The notes under the pieces were generated by a model, which worked only from the letters and a program-made list of their open reading frames with translations, had not been told where the DNA came from and made no database searches. A stretch of DNA of 64,000 nt from Candidatus Saccharibacteria bacterium UBA5150. GTDB taxonomy: Bacteria > Patescibacteriota > Saccharimonadia > Saccharimonadales > UBA4665. This document shows, piece after piece, positions 1 through 7,374 of the stretch. The DNA is taken from contig DHXS01000009.1 in assembly GCA_002413795.1 (NCBI GenBank), positions 13,355-77,354 of the forward strand, read 5' to 3'. A program made the translations under genes and the position numbers. Position 1 is the stretch's first letter; the number at the start of each line of letters is the position of its first letter.

Positions 1-441
1 TGCCTGCCATCGGCAATGTTGCGCTATCGTGGCAAGTTATCTGGCCCCATTCTGGACCGCATCGATCTCTATACCAGTGTTCATAAAATCGAGCACGACA
101 AACTCCTGGTACAGGCGCTCGACCTCAAGGCCGAAGAAAAGGTAAGGCAGCGGGTTATCCGGGCCCGCAAACAGCAAGCCAAGCGCTTCAGGCATTCCGG
201 TAAGCTTAACGCCGACATGACTAACGGTGATATCAGGCAGCTTAGTCGTATCAATCCCGAGGCCGGCGTTCTTCTCAACCGGGCCGCAGTTAAGAGGGGC
301 TTGTCAGCCCGTGGTTATATGAGAACTATAAAAGTTGCCCGTACCATCGCCGACCTCGAAGCCTCATTAATAATTACTGTGGCGCACATCAGCGAAGCCC
401 TGGGTTACTGTTCGACTCAAAATTTCTTCTCCAAGCCATGA
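1..441 (+). CDS. comM: ComM/YifB-family Mg-chelatase-like AAA ATPase, C-terminal part
   Basis: The reading frame is open from base 1, so the gene begins upstream of the window and only about 146 C-terminal residues are present. The motif YRGKLSGPILDRIDL is the conserved arginine-finger/sensor segment of the Mg-chelatase-like ATPases. The last 95 residues match the Mg_chelatase_C helical domain (NPEAGVLLNRAAVKRGLSAR, then a TIADLEAS-type motif). ComM is a hexameric helicase that promotes branch migration during integration of transformed DNA, so it fits a naturally competent cell with type IV pili such as the one encoded at 33-41 kb. An internal ATG at base 16 is not the real start. Confidence 0.93.
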   Translation, partial: CLPSAMLRYRGKLSGPILDRIDLYTSVHKIEHDKLLVQALDLKAEEKVRQRVIRARKQQAKRFRHSGKLNADMTNGDIRQLSRINPEAGVLLNRAAVKRGLSARGYMRTIKVARTIADLEASLIITVAHISEALGYCSTQNFFSKP

Positions 442-467
442 GACTATCAACAATAAAATTTGAAGGT

Positions 468-497
468 ACCTACATAAAACGTACATATTATGTAGGT
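468..497. promoter_or_regulatory. Perfect 10-bp inverted repeat, probable RHH operator
   Basis: The arms ACCTACATAA (468-477) and TTATGTAGGT (488-497) are perfect reverse complements with a 10-bp spacer. They sit just upstream of the ribbon-helix-helix gene. RHH proteins bind such palindromes and usually repress themselves, so autoregulation is inferred. A TATTAT hexamer at 486-491 could be the -10 inside the site. The 10-mer TTATGTAGGT recurs at 26246-26255. Confidence 0.6.
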
Positions 498-522
498 GTT
501 AAGGGTATGGTATGGGGTAATC

Positions 523-735
523 ATGTATGGAATATGTATGGACAGCAAAACTATTAATCTAACAATCCCTGCCAATCTTCTTGCCGAACTAGATGAGGCG
601 GCCAAAGCAAACTACACCTCGCGAAGCGACTATATACGTGAGTCCGTAGTGCTGCGTCTCAAAAAGCAGCATGTCGTCGATAATTCCACCGAGAATGAAC
701 CTTCCCCGGCTGGCGGTTCATTGTTTGACCTCTGA
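523..735 (+). CDS. Ribbon-helix-helix (CopG/MetJ-Arc fold) DNA-binding protein
   Basis: A short protein of about 65-70 residues. The strand TINLTIPANLLAELDEAA is followed by two helices containing the SRSDYIRESV signature of CopG-like ribbon-helix-helix repressors. The acidic tail ends GGSLFDL. The start is uncertain: ATG at 523 has GGGG five bases upstream, ATG at 538 is just before the domain, and a GTG at 496 is in frame. No toxin gene is adjacent, so it looks like a solitary regulator, not an antitoxin. The palindrome at 468-497 is the likely operator. Its 3' end overlaps the infC promoter. Confidence 0.8.
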   Translation: MYGICMDSKTINLTIPANLLAELDEAAKANYTSRSDYIRESVVLRLKKQHVVDNSTENEPSPAGGSLFDL

Positions 736-753
736 GGTGTCATCTGTTAGAAT
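725..753 (+). promoter_or_regulatory. Promoter of the infC-rpmI-rplT operon
   Basis: TTGACC (725-730) and TAGAAT (748-753) are separated by exactly 17 bp. The -35 overlaps the last codons of the RHH gene. Transcription would start near 760, giving a leader of about 37 nt before infC. Confidence 0.7.
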
Positions 754-796
754 GGCTTTACGTCAAAACTAATAATGTTTAACGGGAGATCAGGTC

Positions 797-1336
797 ATAG
801 CCAAATACACCCGCCTGAATGATCAAATTCGGGCACCCAAGCTGCGTGTTATAGATGAAAACGGCAAGCAGCTCGGCATCTTGAGCAAGCAGGAAGCCTT
901 GGCCATGGCCCAGGAACGCGACCTAGATCTGGTGGAGATTTCGCCGGATGCCGATCCGCCGGTTTGCAAAATCGTCGATTGGGGCAAGTACAATTACCAG
1001 CGTACCAAGCAGCTTCAAAAGAACCGCAAAACCGCCAAAACGCTCGATATGAAACAGATGCGTTTCGGACTCAAGATCGGCGCCCACGACCTGGCTATCA
1101 AGATGGGCAAGGTCACCAAGTTCCTGGAGATTGGCCATAAAGTTAAAATCACCATCGTTTACCGGGGACGCGAGCAAGCCCACAAGGAAATCGGCTTTAA
1201 CATCGCTCAAAAGGTAATCGAGAGCTTCGGTGATACAATAATAGTCGACCAGCAGCCGCAATTAGCCGGCCGCCAACTCAATTTCGTCATAAGACACAGT
1301 GGAAGGAAACAAGATGCCAAAACTGAAAACCCATAG
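797..1336 (+). CDS. infC: Translation initiation factor IF-3 with probable AUA start codon
   Basis: Initiation factor 3 binds the 30S subunit and discriminates against non-canonical start codons. The N-terminal IF3 consensus (YTRLNDQIRAPKLRVID) lies upstream of any ATG, GTG or TTG in this frame. The first TTG, at 881, would delete most of the N-terminal domain, and there is a stop at 773-775. ATA at 797 follows GGAG (785-788) with normal spacing and gives a 179-residue protein of standard length. infC in many bacteria starts at AUU, or less often another near-cognate codon, which IF3 itself reads, giving negative feedback. The 3' end overlaps rpmI by 23 nt. Confidence 0.92.
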   Translation: MAKYTRLNDQIRAPKLRVIDENGKQLGILSKQEALAMAQERDLDLVEISPDADPPVCKIVDWGKYNYQRTKQLQKNRKTAKTLDMKQMRFGLKIGAHDLAIKMGKVTKFLEIGHKVKITIVYRGREQAHKEIGFNIAQKVIESFGDTIIVDQQPQLAGRQLNFVIRHSGRKQDAKTENP

Positions 1337-1508
1337 CGGTACCAAAGACCGCGTTAGAGTCAGCAAGAACGGTAAGGTCCGGGTCGGCAGTGCCAACCTG
1401 AACCACTTTTTGGGCAAGAAAAGCGGCAGCCGTAAGCGCGCTCTGCGCGGCCTGACCACGCGAAAAGGCAAAATGGCCAAGAACATTAAGAAGAATCTGG
1501 GAGTTTAA
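1314..1508 (+). CDS. rpmI: 50S ribosomal protein L35
   Basis: A 64-residue protein beginning MPKLKTHSGTKDRV with the basic segment KRALRGLTTRK, typical L35 in length and composition. The start at 1314 has GGAAGG upstream. An upstream GTG at 1299 is in frame, but L35 always begins MPK. The start lies inside the end of infC, so translation is probably coupled, and rplT begins 3 nt after the stop. It is the middle gene of the classic infC-rpmI-rplT operon. Confidence 0.95.
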   Translation: MPKLKTHSGTKDRVRVSKNGKVRVGSANLNHFLGKKSGSRKRALRGLTTRKGKMAKNIKKNLGV

Positions 1509-1511
1509 CAG

Positions 1512-1856
1512 ATGCGAGTCAAACGCGGCGTCACCGGGCACGCCAAGCACAAGAAGATCCGGAAAGCCACCAAGGGCTTCAGCCACCCCAACCGGGTCAG
1601 TGTTAAGCGCGGCAAGCAAGCCGTTACCAAGTCACTTCAGCACGCCACCCGCGACCGCAAGAACCGCAAGCGCACCTTCCGTGAACTGTGGAACGCCCGC
1701 ATCAATGCCGCCGCCCGCTTAAACGGCACTACCTATAGCAAGCTGATCGCCGGCCTCAAAAAGGCCAATATCACCCTGGACCGCAAAGTCCTGGCCGAAC
1801 TGGCCGTCAACGAACCAAAGGCCTTCACGGCCGTCGTCAAGGCCGCCCTAAAATAA
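1512..1856 (+). CDS. rplT: 50S ribosomal protein L20
   Basis: A 114-residue basic protein starting [15 protein letters not shown] with the [15 protein letters not shown] signature of L20, which is needed early in 50S assembly. In several bacteria L20 represses its own operon by binding the mRNA; no such site was confirmed here. It is the last gene of the operon and is followed by a strong terminator at 1855-1878. Confidence 0.96.
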   Translation: MRVKRGVTGHAKHKKIRKATKGFSHPNRVSVKRGKQAVTKSLQHATRDRKNRKRTFRELWNARINAAARLNGTTYSKLIAGLKKANITLDRKVLAELAVNEPKAFTAVVKAALK

Positions 1857-1878
1857 AAAGCCCCTCACGGGGCTTTTT
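1855..1878. terminator. Bidirectional Rho-independent terminator between rplT and rnpB
   Basis: The sequence reads AAAAAG-CCCC-TCAC-GGGG-CTTTTT. The GC stem is flanked by A-run and T-run on opposite sides, so it works on both strands: it ends the rplT operon on the plus strand and rnpB on the minus strand. Confidence 0.88.
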
Positions 1879-1883
1879 AAGCG

Positions 1884-2251
1884 GCCAGATTATCTGTAAG
1901 CCGGGTTCTGTCGAGCCTGGTCATCTATCTAGGCGGCGCATTACTGCGCAACTCGAGCGGTTTTTGTGATGGGTCCTTAGCGGGACGCTTTAGGCTTTAG
2001 GCCTCAAAGTATCCATCTCCTTGCAGCAGGCAGGGTTTACCTCTTTCCGGCGTCACCGCCGGAAACTGCGGGCTTTTACCCCGCTCGTTTCACCCTTACC
2101 CATGCACCTTTGTTGATAAAGGTGCTGGGCGGTTTCGTTTCTGTGGCACTTTCCCTGGGGTTGCCCCCGGTCGCCGTTAGCGACTGCCATTTCCCTTTGC
2201 TGCCCGGACTTTCCTCGTGCCGGAGCACGCGACCAGTCAATAATCTGACCA
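1884..2251 (-). ncRNA. rnpB: RNase P RNA (bacterial type A-like)
   Basis: On the minus strand the diagnostic RNase P elements appear in order: GAGGAAAGTCCGGGC, ACAGAAA, GGTGAAACG, GAGGTAAACCC and, near the 3' end, AACCCGGCTTA. The ends pair (CAGATTAT with ATAATCTG), forming helix P1. The RNA is about 365 nt, normal for the family, and cleaves 5' leaders from pre-tRNAs together with RnpA. It uses the shared terminator at 1855-1878. Long open frames on the plus strand through this region are not genes. Confidence 0.95.
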
Positions 2252-2257
2252 CTGTTG

Positions 2258-2286
2258 ATTATAGCACTTATGGCTTAATCTGTCAC
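2258..2286 (-). promoter_or_regulatory. Promoter of rnpB
   Basis: Minus strand: GTGACA (2286-2281), 17 bp, TATAAT (2263-2258), with TGC before the -10. The predicted transcript start falls at the 5' strand of helix P1. The -35 overlaps the end of the RNase H gene. Confidence 0.75.
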
Positions 2287-2976
2287 GTCGGTTTGCTCGG
2301 GCACAATGCCCAGCTGTTGGTCCAGCGCGCGGTTGACGGCGGCGTCGGCCAGCTTGTTGAACTCGCGCGGCACATGGCTAAAGCTGATCTTTTCAAACTT
2401 TTCAGCCATTTGCCGGATAGCGTCGTGGATCGGCCAAAGGTCGCGGTTCTTAACTTTAAAGATGCCTTTCATCTGGTTAACCACCAGCAAGCTGTCCAGG
2501 TAGACCTGTACCTCGCGGACGCCCATCTTGAGACATTCTTCGAGGGCCAGTTTCAAGGCCGTGTATTCGGCCTGGTTGTTGGTGGTAACGCCCAGGTAAA
2601 CACCCTTGTCGACCAGTATGGTATCTTCCAGGTCGAGCACCACGAAGCCGCTGGCGCTAGGGCCGGGGTTGCCGCGCGAGCCGCCGTCGGCAAAGACTTT
2701 AACCTTTTCGGGATGCGGCTCAACATCGGCCGCGGCTGGCCGGCCGGCCACCAGCTCGTCAATGGCCTCGGCCATTTCATAGTCTTTATCGGTGATCTTC
2801 TTGCCGCCTTCGTGGGTGATCAGCCAGATCTGCACCACGCTCCACTCGTTTTCCCAGCGCGGGTGGTGCTGGGCCTCTTCGGCCAGCTCGGCCACCTTGG
2901 TCATAAAAGCCCACGCTTCTTTGAAATTTTCGAAGTTAAATTGCTTATAAAGCCCGTGTTTGGTTTCTTTCCACAT
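2275..2976 (-). CDS. Pterin-4a-carbinolamine dehydratase-like / RNase HI fusion
   Basis: This 233-residue protein joins two families. Residues about 5-75 match pterin-4a-carbinolamine dehydratase (DCoH): FNFENFKEAWAFMTKVA, AEEAQHHPRWENEW and LITHEGGKKITDKDYEMA include the paired His and later His of the active site. Residues about 92-225 are RNase HI: FADGGSRGNPG, NNQAEYTAL, YLDSLLV and KLADAAVN supply the D-E-D-D metal ligands. The RNase H half should cut RNA in RNA-DNA hybrids. The role of the DCoH half is unknown; it may only dimerise. TAAGAT lies 7 nt before the ATG with no Shine-Dalgarno, so the mRNA may be leaderless. Confidence 0.88.
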   Translation of the reverse strand: MWKETKHGLYKQFNFENFKEAWAFMTKVAELAEEAQHHPRWENEWSVVQIWLITHEGGKKITDKDYEMAEAIDELVAGRPAAADVEPHPEKVKVFADGGSRGNPGPSASGFVVLDLEDTILVDKGVYLGVTTNNQAEYTALKLALEECLKMGVREVQVYLDSLLVVNQMKGIFKVKNRDLWPIHDAIRQMAEKFEKISFSHVPREFNKLADAAVNRALDQQLGIVPEQTDVTD

Positions 2977-3038
2977 GCTCTCTATCTTAACATGGTCGGC
3001 CTTCAGACCTTACGCTTGAACTTAATCACATTATAATA

Positions 3039-3131
3039 GCTACTCGCAAGTACAAGCGATTCAACAATCAGCTTCGTGATCTGCTGGAAATGCCCGAACG
3101 TGATAAGCCGGAGCAACCAGTAATGTTATAA
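3039..3131 (+). pseudogene. Possible 3' remnant of a gene cut by element insertion
   Basis: A frame without an ATG, GTG or TTG near its beginning reads TRKYKRFNNQLRDLLEMPER and then ends at TAA. It looks protein-like but has no usable start. It lies at the junction between the conserved genes and the AT-rich element, so it may be what is left of a gene interrupted there. A TATAAT at 3032-3037 directly precedes it, so a small RNA is an alternative. Confidence 0.25.
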
Positions 3132-3161
3132 TTATAGGTGTTATTACAAGGGGTTGCAGCA

Positions 3162-3368
3162 TTGAGTAATAAAAATAACCATTCCGAACTCACTAGGCTT
3201 CTGCTAAAAGCTAAGAAGCAGATTGAGGCTGGCGAAAATACTAGCAAGCGCAGTCAAACCGAGCTGACGAACGTGAAGCTCGACGAACATACGATTATCG
3301 GCAAGGATGGTATTCCGGTCAAAGAAACCGACCAGTCATCTGAAGATAAGACCATCGTTGCTGAATAA
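3162..3368 (+). CDS. Small charged hypothetical protein
   Basis: A 68-residue, strongly charged protein beginning MSNKNNHSELTRLLLKAKKQ. I chose the TTG at 3162 because AAGGGG sits 8 nt upstream; a GTG at 3138 is in frame but has no such site. There is no membrane segment or recognisable domain. TATAAT at 3127-3132 may be its promoter. It is the first gene on the left side of the AT-rich element and is followed 38 nt later by the DUF4238 gene, so the two may be co-transcribed. Function unknown. Confidence 0.55.
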   Translation: MSNKNNHSELTRLLLKAKKQIEAGENTSKRSQTELTNVKLDEHTIIGKDGIPVKETDQSSEDKTIVAE

Positions 3369-3406
3369 CTATAAGCCAGACATAGCTTGAACTATAGAAA
3401 GAGACT

Positions 3407-4393
3407 ATGGCACAGCATCATTTTGTACCTCAGACGTACCTTAGAGGATTCGCCACAGACGACGACAGTGAGCGTGTTTACTTTTATGATCGACGGATTG
3501 CCAACAAGGGTGTTACAAAGCGTCTGATTCAGGACGTGTGCAGCCAGAACAACCTGTATCGTCTACTCATGGACGATGGTAAATATAAAGACGACTTGGA
3601 GCAAGATTTTGCCACAATAGCCGAACCGACATTTAAGGAAATAGTAGTTAAGCTCCTGGACTGTGAGCCACTATCACCAGAAGAAAAGAGTGAGTTTGCA
3701 GCATATATTAGTCTACAGATAATTAGAACTCCTGCTTCAAGGGAAATGTATAACGCTATGTCTACAGAAATCATGAACAGAGCCGCAAACAAACAGTGGG
3801 AGAAATTGCTTGATGACCAGGAAAGACAAAGAGTTATGAGTGAGGTGAAAGAAGAAACAGGCTTTGATACCGGTGTACTGACGAAGGAGGATATTCAAGG
3901 CATTATTGATGGCACGAAGTTTAAGACTACGTGGACAATTCCGAAGGAGAACTGGCTCAAGCATACGATGGAAACTATGGGTATGATTTTCAGAGCCTTT
4001 GAGAGAATGCACTGGCGAGTGTATTTCGCTGCTCCTGGCACGGCTTTCATTACGTCTGATAATCCAGTATCAGTGCTTGTACCAAAGCCCGATGGATTTT
4101 ATGTTGGTTCAGGCTTTCTGAACAGAGGTTCGATACGCTTCTTTCCGCTTGCGAAAAACGCCTGTTTAACGATTACTGATAACGAACCGTCTGGCTTCAG
4201 CTTTGCTGATGCTAACAAGCGTCGAGTTCAGCAGATAAATAATGTTACCGCATTGTCGCACCATAAGATTATAATTAGTCATAGCCCACAGCTACTTGCT
4301 CGATGGGTGAAGCGGATTCCTGACGGCTTCAGTCTTACCGAAGCGGTTAAGGATTACCAAGCCCAAGACATACTCATGGGTAAGTACGATTGA
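3407..4393 (+). CDS. DUF4238 domain protein
   Basis: A 328-residue protein whose N-terminus, HHFVPQTYLRGFA, is the signature of DUF4238. The family also shows the later 'FITSDNPVSVL' segment, here at about residues 215-230. The molecular function of DUF4238 is unknown; its members occur sporadically, often on mobile DNA or among defence genes. There is no signal peptide or membrane helix, so it is cytoplasmic. Base composition is lower in G+C than in the flanking chromosome, in line with acquisition as cargo. Confidence 0.8.
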   Translation: MAQHHFVPQTYLRGFATDDDSERVYFYDRRIANKGVTKRLIQDVCSQNNLYRLLMDDGKYKDDLEQDFATIAEPTFKEIVVKLLDCEPLSPEEKSEFAAYISLQIIRTPASREMYNAMSTEIMNRAANKQWEKLLDDQERQRVMSEVKEETGFDTGVLTKEDIQGIIDGTKFKTTWTIPKENWLKHTMETMGMIFRAFERMHWRVYFAAPGTAFITSDNPVSVLVPKPDGFYVGSGFLNRGSIRFFPLAKNACLTITDNEPSGFSFADANKRRVQQINNVTALSHHKIIISHSPQLLARWVKRIPDGFSLTEAVKDYQAQDILMGKYD

Positions 4394-4539
4394 ACAGGTG
4401 TTCAGGAAATGTATAGGGTTTTGCTAGTCAATCCCCTAATGATTTAGATTTAAGCAAGTCTGTAAAGGGTCTAGCGAGGGTAAACGAGGGCGATGGAGAT
4501 AAGAATAAGGGGTGGAGTGCAAACTGGGGTGGACTACTG

Positions 4540-5049
4540 ATGAAAAGTTCTAGCATAATGCTTGTCACTGAAGTGCCGGAGATTGATCTGTTTGAGTGCC
4601 TGAAATACGACCAAATGCGGAACTTAGGTCAGCTACGAACGTACTTACCGCATCCGTATAAAGGTTACGTATACATACAGCTTTGCCGGTCAAGAGTACG
4701 CTACGGTTGGCGTATCTGGTTTCAAGCTCCCTGCTGTCAACGGCGAACGACCAAGCTGTACATTTACGGCACTCGCATTGCTTGCCGACAATGCCTAGAC
4801 CTGAAATACCCAAGCCAGTACCGAAAAGATGCATTTGGTAGGTCAGGTATGACCCACCGCAAGCTAGTTCGCTTACAGAAACAAAAACGCCGATTAGGAT
4901 ATGGCGACTACCCGACACGATTCGGGGTTCAGTATAAAAAGCTCATGAACGAGAGTGAGATACAGACCATTGAGACGTTTAGCCTTTTACAGCAGAAGCG
5001 TATGAAGTTGGATTTCGAACTGGCACGTACCGAACTTGCCGACGGTTAG
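4540..5049 (+). CDS. Putative zinc-ribbon mobile-element protein
   Basis: A 169-residue basic protein. The central part reads YGWRIWFQAPCCQRRTTKLY and then IACRQCLDLKYPSQ, so a CC pair and a CxxC could form one zinc ribbon. This pattern (aromatic-rich WF..P.C, KLY, ACR.C..L.Y.SQ) is one I associate with small proteins on transposons, plasmids and phages, with no assigned function. The C-terminal half is helical and rich in Lys and Arg. GGGGTGGA precedes the ATG. DNA or RNA binding is a guess. Confidence 0.55.
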   Translation: MKSSSIMLVTEVPEIDLFECLKYDQMRNLGQLRTYLPHPYKGYVYIQLCRSRVRYGWRIWFQAPCCQRRTTKLYIYGTRIACRQCLDLKYPSQYRKDAFGRSGMTHRKLVRLQKQKRRLGYGDYPTRFGVQYKKLMNESEIQTIETFSLLQQKRMKLDFELARTELADG

Positions 5050-5164
5050 TTTATTACGTGTTCACGAAGCTGTTAAACGTCTCCAGAGGCTTAAACCACT
5101 ATTCATACCTCTGCACTGATAAAACGCAGTACAGAGAAAATATAGAGTGATAACGAAAAAACAG

Positions 5165-6142
5165 CTAGGCATTCTTCTTGTGTTTCTTGCCTCGCTTTTT
5201 AGCAGGGTCTAATTTGAAGCTGAATGAGCTTTCGCTAACAGTATCAGGTTGAAACGGACTGTCATTATTTTTGATAATCTTCAGCAGGTCAAGTTGATCG
5301 AATAGCTTCATTTCGTACTCGCCATTACTGTATCGCCAGTTACCGATACCGACGATTTGTTCGAGCATTGGCGTAAGTATATGAACGAACGCCCATTTCT
5401 GTTCCCAGCGAGTGAAAGTGTAGTTTCGTTGCAGTTGCTTGTAGCCAGCGTGGTCTTTATCGCTAACGTAGCTCAGAAACACTAGAGCGTCGTCTTTATC
5501 GACTTTCATGATCTCACCGAGGCTGAAACCGAACTCGTCGCTGAACATTGCCAGCCCATGCTTGTAGCTGTTATAGGCATAGCTTTTGAGTAAATCACGC
5601 CCGAAGTAATCGAGGAAGACTGATAGATTATCTAGGCTCTTGTCCCAGACCTTTTTTGGCACAGTCTTTGGCTTATCAGTACGGCTGTAGAAAATCAAGC
5701 TCAGGCCAGTCTTGTGATCCACCGTGAAGTATTCCTGTTTGGTAAATGATTCGACGTCGGCCTTAAACTCCGAAAAGTTGTTGTTAATCGTTAGTTCGAC
5801 CCAGGGGCAGTCTTTCGCTCGAACGTGAGCGAACATTATGCGGAATAGAGTCTCGATAGCATGAAAGTACGTTGTGGCGATCTCAGCCTTGAGGTTCTGT
5901 TCCAGTTTGTCTGATAGCAATTTAGCATCTTGCTCATCGTCGATTTTGACTCGTAATCGCTTAAACGATACGCCCTGCTTGAGAATGTCTGTTGTAGATT
6001 TAGGATTGCCAAGCAATGCTAGAAGGTAAAAGCACTTCTGCAAAAAGTATTGAGTGTCGAATGAAACGTAAAACTGCTTATTCAGTTTTGCGATTTCGGC
6101 AGATACTTTAGGGTCTTGCTTTGTCATTGCTTCAGTTGGCAT
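5165..6142 (-). CDS. Hypothetical protein of the integrated element
   Basis: A cytoplasmic, mostly helical protein of about 325 residues with a Lys-rich end (AKKRGKKHKKNA). I recognise no family. The segment YAYNSYKHGLAMF near residue 185 resembles the N-x-x-KHG motif of some HEPN-like helical proteins, but an R-x4-6-H catalytic motif is not clear. Two starts are possible: ATG 6160, or ATG 6142 with TAAAAT 8 nt upstream (leaderless). It is the only minus-strand gene in the element and is transcribed divergently from the 6204 gene. Confidence 0.6.
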   Translation of the reverse strand: MPTEAMTKQDPKVSAEIAKLNKQFYVSFDTQYFLQKCFYLLALLGNPKSTTDILKQGVSFKRLRVKIDDEQDAKLLSDKLEQNLKAEIATTYFHAIETLFRIMFAHVRAKDCPWVELTINNNFSEFKADVESFTKQEYFTVDHKTGLSLIFYSRTDKPKTVPKKVWDKSLDNLSVFLDYFGRDLLKSYAYNSYKHGLAMFSDEFGFSLGEIMKVDKDDALVFLSYVSDKDHAGYKQLQRNYTFTRWEQKWAFVHILTPMLEQIVGIGNWRYSNGEYEMKLFDQLDLLKIIKNNDSPFQPDTVSESSFSFKLDPAKKRGKKHKKNA

Positions 6143-6167
6143 TTGGTATGATTTTACCATTTTTGAC

Positions 6168-6196
6168 TTGCCAAAATAAACGACTTATGCTATGAT
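6168..6196 (+). promoter_or_regulatory. Promoter of the 6204 gene with extended -10
   Basis: TTGCCA (6168-6173), 17 bp, TATGAT (6191-6196), with TTATGC immediately before the -10. The next ATG is 8 nt further on at 6204, so the transcript should have almost no leader. Confidence 0.7.
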
Positions 6197-6203
6197 AGCA
6201 AAC

Positions 6204-7283
6204 ATGACAGAACAACTACGCCCACAAGAAACCCAAGTATCACCAGAGCAAGTATTACAAGCTGGTTCTGAGTTCCTACAGCACTTCGGTGTTGAAGTAA
6301 GTCCTACTGAGCAACCAGACCAATTTATGGAAGCTATGAAGCAGTTAGACCCTCGTTATGAAGGTGGTCGTGAGTTGGTTCGCTATGAACTAGCTGAAGA
6401 CCAGCGTGAATGGCCCGAAGAAACTAAGCAAGTAATTATGAACGGTGCTGAAAGCATGGGAATGCTGAAGCCCGAAACCCCTCTAGTTGGTGATATTGAT
6501 GTTGTTATCGCTCTTGGTGGAGCTAACCAGCAAAACCACGAACGCCCTCGTTATGCACTTGAGGCTATGAAAAAGGGCGAAGCCACATTTAAGCAGTTAG
6601 TAATTGCTGGCTCAAGCCGTAAATTAAAAGAAGGCGAACAAAAGAATACTGCAAATTATGCTCCTGGTGCTGAAACTGAGTTTGACCTTTGTGTCGCTGG
6701 CGCAGCCATGCTTGCAAAGGAATATCCAGGTGTTCCAATTAGCGTATTGTTCGTAGATGATGAAAAAGCTGGCACACCTGACGTTATTGAGGGTGTCTTA
6801 GCAGCCGAACAAGCTAACGGTACTCTACAGCCAAACAGTCGTGTTGCTGCGATAACTACTCAAATCTACCAAGAATCAACAGAACTTGACCTTGCACGTG
6901 TATCAAACAAGTTTGGTATTGCTGAGACTCAAACTGCTGGCATTCCTTCACCTGCTAAAACCATTGAGGGTCGTACCCCTGCTACTTATAAGAGCGAGAT
7001 TATACGAACTCTTAAAGCTGCTGCCAATGGAGCAGTAGCTGAAAAAGTTGCAAAAGTTGCTCATGCTGAAAAAGTCGGTCAAATTGCTACAGCTACGGCG
7101 GCTAATCGTGCAGAACAGATAAAAATTGCCAATGCAAATAACGCTAATAACTCAGATATGCTACTTGATGAGAACGGAGTAGACCAGTGGGGATTTACTC
7201 TTGAGGATCATGAAGCTGGAAGATATCGTAGTGGTGGTCTTGTCTACAATGGCTGGAATGACCCAGGAATGTACGACGAGTAG
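6204..7283 (+). CDS. Hypothetical protein with Rossmann-like N-terminal half (weak DUF218/YdcF resemblance)
   Basis: About 359 residues. The first 240 have an alternating strand/helix pattern: DIDVVIALGGAN, then RPRYALEAM, LVIAGSSRKL, ISVLFVDDEKAGTPD and AAITTQIYQ. Together these weakly recall the DUF218/YdcF fold, which also has a GGG-like first strand and a later glycine-rich strand. The C-terminal 90 residues are Ala/Asn-rich and low in complexity. An in-frame ATG at 6192 lies inside the -10 hexamer, so 6204 is the better start. It heads a three-gene stretch with a Cys-rich small protein and a VanX-like peptidase. Function unknown. Confidence 0.6.
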   Translation: MTEQLRPQETQVSPEQVLQAGSEFLQHFGVEVSPTEQPDQFMEAMKQLDPRYEGGRELVRYELAEDQREWPEETKQVIMNGAESMGMLKPETPLVGDIDVVIALGGANQQNHERPRYALEAMKKGEATFKQLVIAGSSRKLKEGEQKNTANYAPGAETEFDLCVAGAAMLAKEYPGVPISVLFVDDEKAGTPDVIEGVLAAEQANGTLQPNSRVAAITTQIYQESTELDLARVSNKFGIAETQTAGIPSPAKTIEGRTPATYKSEIIRTLKAAANGAVAEKVAKVAHAEKVGQIATATAANRAEQIKIANANNANNSDMLLDENGVDQWGFTLEDHEAGRYRSGGLVYNGWNDPGMYDE

Positions 7284-7374
7284 ATATCCCACAGTGTCCT
7301 GTTAGTAAGATGTGTAATATAGTACTGTTTTAACCGATTATTAGTGCTAGTTAAGATGCAAGGAGATATAAGTT

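Noticed and set aside
2275..2976. Reverse transcriptase or diversity-generating retroelement
   Set aside because: The RNase H motif belongs to a stand-alone RNase HI; no reverse transcriptase palm (YxDD) or template/variable repeat was found in the window.
2110..3036. Long plus-strand reading frame (308 codons)
   Set aside because: It is antisense to RNase P RNA and to the DCoH-RNase HI gene, both of which have strong family evidence. It has no convincing start signal.
3000..3140. A direct repeat of the tRNA-Pro 3' end as the left att site
   Set aside because: I compared the sequence of the tRNA end with this junction and found no copy. Serine integrases need only a very short shared core, so absence does not argue against the element.
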